Under the pieces are notes generated by a model. That model was not told the origin of the DNA. It did no database searches and was given only the letters and a program-made list of their open reading frames with translations. Position numbers and translations under genes: made by a program. Of a stretch of DNA of 18,167 nucleotides, positions 15,162 through 18,167 are shown one piece after another. Each line of letters begins with the position of its first letter. Positions within the stretch are counted from its first letter, which is position 1. Source of the DNA: CAZOSF01 sp964582415 (GTDB lineage: Bacteria > Bacteroidota > Bacteroidia > Flavobacteriales > Flavobacteriaceae); contig CAZOSF010000051.1 in assembly GCA_964582415.1 (NCBI GenBank), positions 1 through 18,167 on the forward strand, written 5' to 3'.

Positions 15162-17588
15162 ATGAAGATTTCATACAATTGGCTTAAGGAATTCATCAAA
15201 ATCGACTGGTCTCCAGAGAAAACAGCAGCTTTATTAACCGATCTAGGTTTGGAAATAGAAGGTATTGAAGCCTTTGAATCGGTTAAAGGCGGATTGAAAG
15301 GAGTTGTCGTTGGACATGTCTTGGAATGTGTCCAACACCCCAATGCTGACCGCCTGAAATTAACTAAGGTGGATATAGGTGAAGACGCACCCGTGCAAAT
15401 TGTTTGTGGAGCTCCTAATGTTGATAAAGGCCAGAAGGTACCTGTGGCCACCATCGGAACCACCCTGTATGACAAGGAGGGCAATGCATGGGAAATGAAG
15501 AAAGGAAAAATTCGTGGGGAATATAGTCACGGAATGATTTGTGCAGAAGACGAACTGGGTCTTGGAGATAGTCACGACGGTATCATGGTACTCGATTCAA
15601 AATTGAAGGTAGGAACTTCCATTGCTGAGCTATTTGAAGTAGAGAACGATTATGTTTTTGAGATCGGATTAACACCCAATAGGGCTGATGCCATGAGCCA
15701 CTGGGGGGTTGCTAGGGATTTGCGGGCTGGACTTCTTCAACAAGGAGTATCATTGGAATTGATTACTCCATCAACAAGTAGCTATCATATCGACAATCGC
15801 TCTTTGAAAATTGGGGTGAATGTTGAAAACAACGATTTGGCGCCGCGCTATTGTGGTGTTACCATCAGTGGTTTGAAAGTGGCCCCATCTCCAAATTGGT
15901 TGCAAAACCGTTTAAAAGCCATTGGATTGTCACCCATCAACAACGTGGTGGATGTCACCAATTATATTCTCCATTCCCTAGGGCAACCTTTACATGCCTT
16001 CGATGCCGATAAAATTCAAGGAAAACAGGTTATTGTAAAAACAGTACCTTCGGGGACAAAATTCATGACTTTGGATGGCGTAGAGAGAGAACTTCATGAA
16101 GAGGACTTAATGATTTGTGATGCTGAAAAACCTATGTGTATAGCTGGGGTTTTTGGCGGTATGGATAGCGGGGTTACGGAGAAAACCACCAACATCTTTT
16201 TGGAAAGTGCCTATTTCAATCCTGTTAGCATTCGTAAAACCGCGAAACGACATGGTTTGAATACGGATGCTTCTTTCCGTTTTGAAAGAGGTATCGATCC
16301 AAATATTACTGAATATGCTTTAAAAGTGGCCTGTATTTTATTGGAAGAGGTTGCTGGAGGCGTGGTTAGCAGTGATATTGAAGATATTTATCCCAAAAGA
16401 ATTGAAGACCACCAAGTGGTTTTGAATTTTGATAACGCTACCCAATTAATCGGTGAAGAAATACCCCGGGAAACCATCAAAAGCATTTTAATGTCTCTGG
16501 ACATTAAAATCAACAATGTTACCGAATCGGGGATTGGAATGACGATTCCTGCTTATCGAAATGATGTAACAAGAGAGGCCGATGTGATAGAGGAAATCCT
16601 TCGTGTGTACGGTTATAACAATATTACAACAACCACAAAGTTAAATGCCTCCATTGCCAGTACGGGTAAAAAAGAAGATCATGCCATTCAGAACAGAGTA
16701 GGAAATCAACTTACTGCTTTCGGTTTTAATGAAATGTTGAACAATTCCTTGACCAACGCGTCTTATGTTGCCCTTTCCCAAGAATTGAAGCCAGAGCACA
16801 ACGTAAAAATACTCAACCCGCTAAGTCAGGATTTGGAAGTGTTGCGCCAGTCGATGCTTTTCGGCGGCCTGGAAACCGTTTCCTTCAACAGAAATCGAAA
16901 AGCCAATTCATTAAAATTTTTCGAATTTGGTAAGACGTATCATCAGTATTCCGATAACCGTGAAGAAATCAAACATTTAAGTCTGTTGCTTTCCGGTCCG
17001 AACTGGGAGGATTCTTGGACTGCACCTTCAGAGCCTGTTGGTTTCTTTTATCTGAAAGGAGTGGTTACATCCATTCTTGAAGGGCTTGGATTATCGGGTT
17101 GTTCTGAAAAAGATGTAAAATCCTCTTTATTCTCGGAAGGCCTCACCTTGATTTACGGTAAAAAACCATTGGTTCATTTTGGGGTGGTACAAAAATCGAT
17201 ATGTAAAGCTTTCGACCTATCCGAAGAAGTGCTGTATGCGGATTTCCTCTGGGATACGGTGCTGGAAATGATCCCAACCGAAAATTTCACCATGACACCC
17301 ATTCCGAAGTTTCCAAAAGTAAAACGTGATTTTGCACTTTTGGTAGACGAAGGTGTTCAATTTGTTGATCTTCAGCAGGCTGCATTCCAAACAGAGAAAG
17401 AATTACTCAAGGAAGTTTCCTTATTTGATGTTTACATTGGGAAAAATCTTCCAAAAGGGAAGAAGTCATACGCCTTGAGTTTTACGCTATTGGACGAGCG
17501 AAAGACGTTAACCGACAAACAAATCGACAAGATCATGTCGAAGCTACAAGAGCGTTTTGAGAAGGATTTCGGTGCCATACTGAGGTAG
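15162..17588 (+). CDS. pheT: Phenylalanine-tRNA ligase beta subunit
   Basis: An 808-residue, full-length beta chain of the alpha2-beta2 enzyme that charges tRNA-Phe in the cytoplasm. Domains in order: the N-terminal segment and EMAP/OB-type tRNA-binding domain (about 38-150, HPNADRL at 59-65); NRADAMSHWGVARDL (173-187); the B3/4 editing region (NNVVDVTNYIL 260-270, GQPLHAFDAD 274-283, SFRFERGID 371-379); the B5 domain (about 415-485) with PAYRNDVTREAD; the inactive class II-like core; and the FDX-ACB anticodon-binding domain from about 717 to the end (FPKVKRDFALLVDEG). No frame damage is seen. It stands alone here: pheS is not adjacent, so the alpha subunit must be encoded elsewhere. It has its own promoter (15110-15140). 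Confidence 0.97.
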   Translation: MKISYNWLKEFIKIDWSPEKTAALLTDLGLEIEGIEAFESVKGGLKGVVVGHVLECVQHPNADRLKLTKVDIGEDAPVQIVCGAPNVDKGQKVPVATIGTTLYDKEGNAWEMKKGKIRGEYSHGMICAEDELGLGDSHDGIMVLDSKLKVGTSIAELFEVENDYVFEIGLTPNRADAMSHWGVARDLRAGLLQQGVSLELITPSTSSYHIDNRSLKIGVNVENNDLAPRYCGVTISGLKVAPSPNWLQNRLKAIGLSPINNVVDVTNYILHSLGQPLHAFDADKIQGKQVIVKTVPSGTKFMTLDGVERELHEEDLMICDAEKPMCIAGVFGGMDSGVTEKTTNIFLESAYFNPVSIRKTAKRHGLNTDASFRFERGIDPNITEYALKVACILLEEVAGGVVSSDIEDIYPKRIEDHQVVLNFDNATQLIGEEIPRETIKSILMSLDIKINNVTESGIGMTIPAYRNDVTREADVIEEILRVYGYNNITTTTKLNASIASTGKKEDHAIQNRVGNQLTAFGFNEMLNNSLTNASYVALSQELKPEHNVKILNPLSQDLEVLRQSMLFGGLETVSFNRNRKANSLKFFEFGKTYHQYSDNREEIKHLSLLLSGPNWEDSWTAPSEPVGFFYLKGVVTSILEGLGLSGCSEKDVKSSLFSEGLTLIYGKKPLVHFGVVQKSICKAFDLSEEVLYADFLWDTVLEMIPTENFTMTPIPKFPKVKRDFALLVDEGVQFVDLQQAAFQTEKELLKEVSLFDVYIGKNLPKGKKSYALSFTLLDERKTLTDKQIDKIMSKLQERFEKDFGAILR

Positions 17589-17627
17589 GTCCATCAAAAT
17601 TTAAATGGTATTTCCCTTAAGCATCCC

Positions 17628-17643
17628 TCCTTCGGATGAAGGA
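17628..17643. terminator. Weak hairpin downstream of pheT
   Basis: TCCTTC (17628-17633), loop GGAT and GAAGGA (17638-17643) form a 6-bp tetraloop stem 40 bp after the pheT stop. No T-run follows on either strand, so a terminator role is doubtful. Confidence 0.3.
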
Positions 17644-17696
17644 AAGTATATTCGAACAATTCAATAGAGGTATTAAATTTTACAATCGTTAAAATA

Positions 17697-17727
17697 TTGC
17701 TTCGAATTGGATAAGTCATTATTTTAG
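17697..17727 (+). promoter_or_regulatory. Likely promoter for the right-edge gene
   Basis: TATTTTAG (17720-17727) matches seven of eight positions of TAnnTTTG. TTG at 17697-17699 lies 20 bp upstream. The ATG at 17745 follows 17 bp later. Confidence 0.4.
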
Positions 17728-17744
17728 GCCAAACAAAAATTGCT

Positions 17745-18167
17745 ATGCTTCAAAAAACCAATGTGGAAGAAAAGTTGAAGCGGGCCCGCAATCGTCGTAT
17801 TTCAGGGGGCTCGCTATTAGAAGAAGTTCGTGCAATCTTGGATGAAAACGAAAAAGAACGGCAGGAAATACGAGACACATTAGGATTCTATAGCGATAAC
17901 CTCCCGAATAGTTTTTATCTAGACCACTTAGAAAAAGATCGTATTTACCATTTGAAGGACATTCAAGAAATTTGTGTGAACTATCGCTTACGATTTTTGG
18001 ACTCACGTTTTTTTAAAGGGGATATTCCAGAGGAAGCTGTTTCGGAAATTCGGCATTTGGAAAAAGTGCATGATACCTCACTTAAAAATTTCAAAATCAT
18101 GGCACCGGCCAAATTGATGAAATTGGAAAACGCAGACGATCCATTATTATTTGCTCCGATGGGCAAT
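17745..18167 (+). CDS. Conserved-looking protein of unknown function (3' end cut by window)
   Basis: The frame is open from ATG 17745 to the window edge, giving the first 141 residues, beginning MLQKTNVEEKLKRARNRR. The visible part is highly charged and helical (EKERQEIRDTLG, LEKDRIYHLKDIQEICVNYRLRF) and has no signal peptide, membrane segment or nucleotide-binding motif. It includes LDSRFFKGDIPEEA, then NFKIMAPAKLMKLENADDPL. I associate this with an uncharacterised flavobacterial family but cannot name a function. Membrane helices could follow beyond the edge. A plausible promoter (17697-17727) suggests it begins its own transcript. Coding is supported by an uninterrupted frame and normal codon use. 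Confidence 0.75.
   Translation, partial: MLQKTNVEEKLKRARNRRISGGSLLEEVRAILDENEKERQEIRDTLGFYSDNLPNSFYLDHLEKDRIYHLKDIQEICVNYRLRFLDSRFFKGDIPEEAVSEIRHLEKVHDTSLKNFKIMAPAKLMKLENADDPLLFAPMGN

Noticed and set aside
17669..17676. GGTATTAA downstream of pheT, matching a half-site of the recG-region palindromes
   Set aside because: No TTAATACC arm lies at the matching 6-nt distance; an AT-rich 8-mer is easily a chance match.
1..18167. Defence island, prophage, integron or CRISPR system
   Set aside because: No integrase, transposase, nuclease-defence gene, spaced repeats or toxin-antitoxin pair was seen. The helicases are canonical UvrD/PcrA and RecG in housekeeping context.

Overview
The window looks like an ordinary stretch of chromosome from a member of the Bacteroidota, most likely a flavobacterium. 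Four things point there. GC content is low to moderate. Intergenic regions carry TAnnTTTG boxes with an upstream TTG/TTTA about 19-20 bp away, the Bacteroidota promoter type. Shine-Dalgarno sites are not evident. Many proteins read like flavobacterial members of their families (YciO-like protein, PcrA/UvrD, free-standing membrane FMN glutamate-synthase-like protein, OmpA lipoprotein with a coiled coil). I see no rRNA, tRNA, insertion sequence, prophage or CRISPR array. Almost every base is in a gene; the longest gene-free stretch is 14950-15161 (212 bp).

Layout. Left edge (1-1803): a truncated DegT/DnrJ/EryC1 aminotransferase on the minus strand is divergent from a GT2 glycosyltransferase, probably the edge of a surface-polysaccharide region. 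1890-2750: an OmpA-type cell-wall-binding lipoprotein with its own promoter, ending at a strong hairpin terminator shared with the convergent operon. 2807-6370 (minus): a tight three-gene operon, transcribed uvrD/pcrA helicase, then a small voltage-sensor potassium channel, then a YciO-type YrdC/Sua5 protein. 6513-9786 (plus): exported M20D amidohydrolase, membrane-anchored FMN glutamate-synthase-like protein (interrupted by a 100-N assembly gap) and a small membrane protein of unknown function. 9783-12745 (minus): an exported M1 metallopeptidase and a patatin-like lipase, coupled by an ATGA overlap. 12844-14949 (plus): recG, divergent from the peptidase. 15162-17588 (plus): pheT with a clear Bacteroidota promoter. 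17745 to the right edge: the start of a conserved-looking protein of unknown function.

How the genes work together. Genome maintenance (uvrD, recG), translation (pheT, and possibly the YciO-like protein) and envelope functions (OmpA lipoprotein, glycosyltransferase, aminotransferase) are interleaved with peptide and amino-acid processing (M20D, M1, FMN protein). I did not find a convincing new defence or mobile system. The most notable non-coding signal is a pair of near-identical 22-bp inverted repeats, exactly 63 bp apart, in the divergent M1-peptidase/recG promoter region. The second overlaps the recG start codon. Next is a terminator-like hairpin behind recG whose T-tract faces the wrong strand for any gene I can see.
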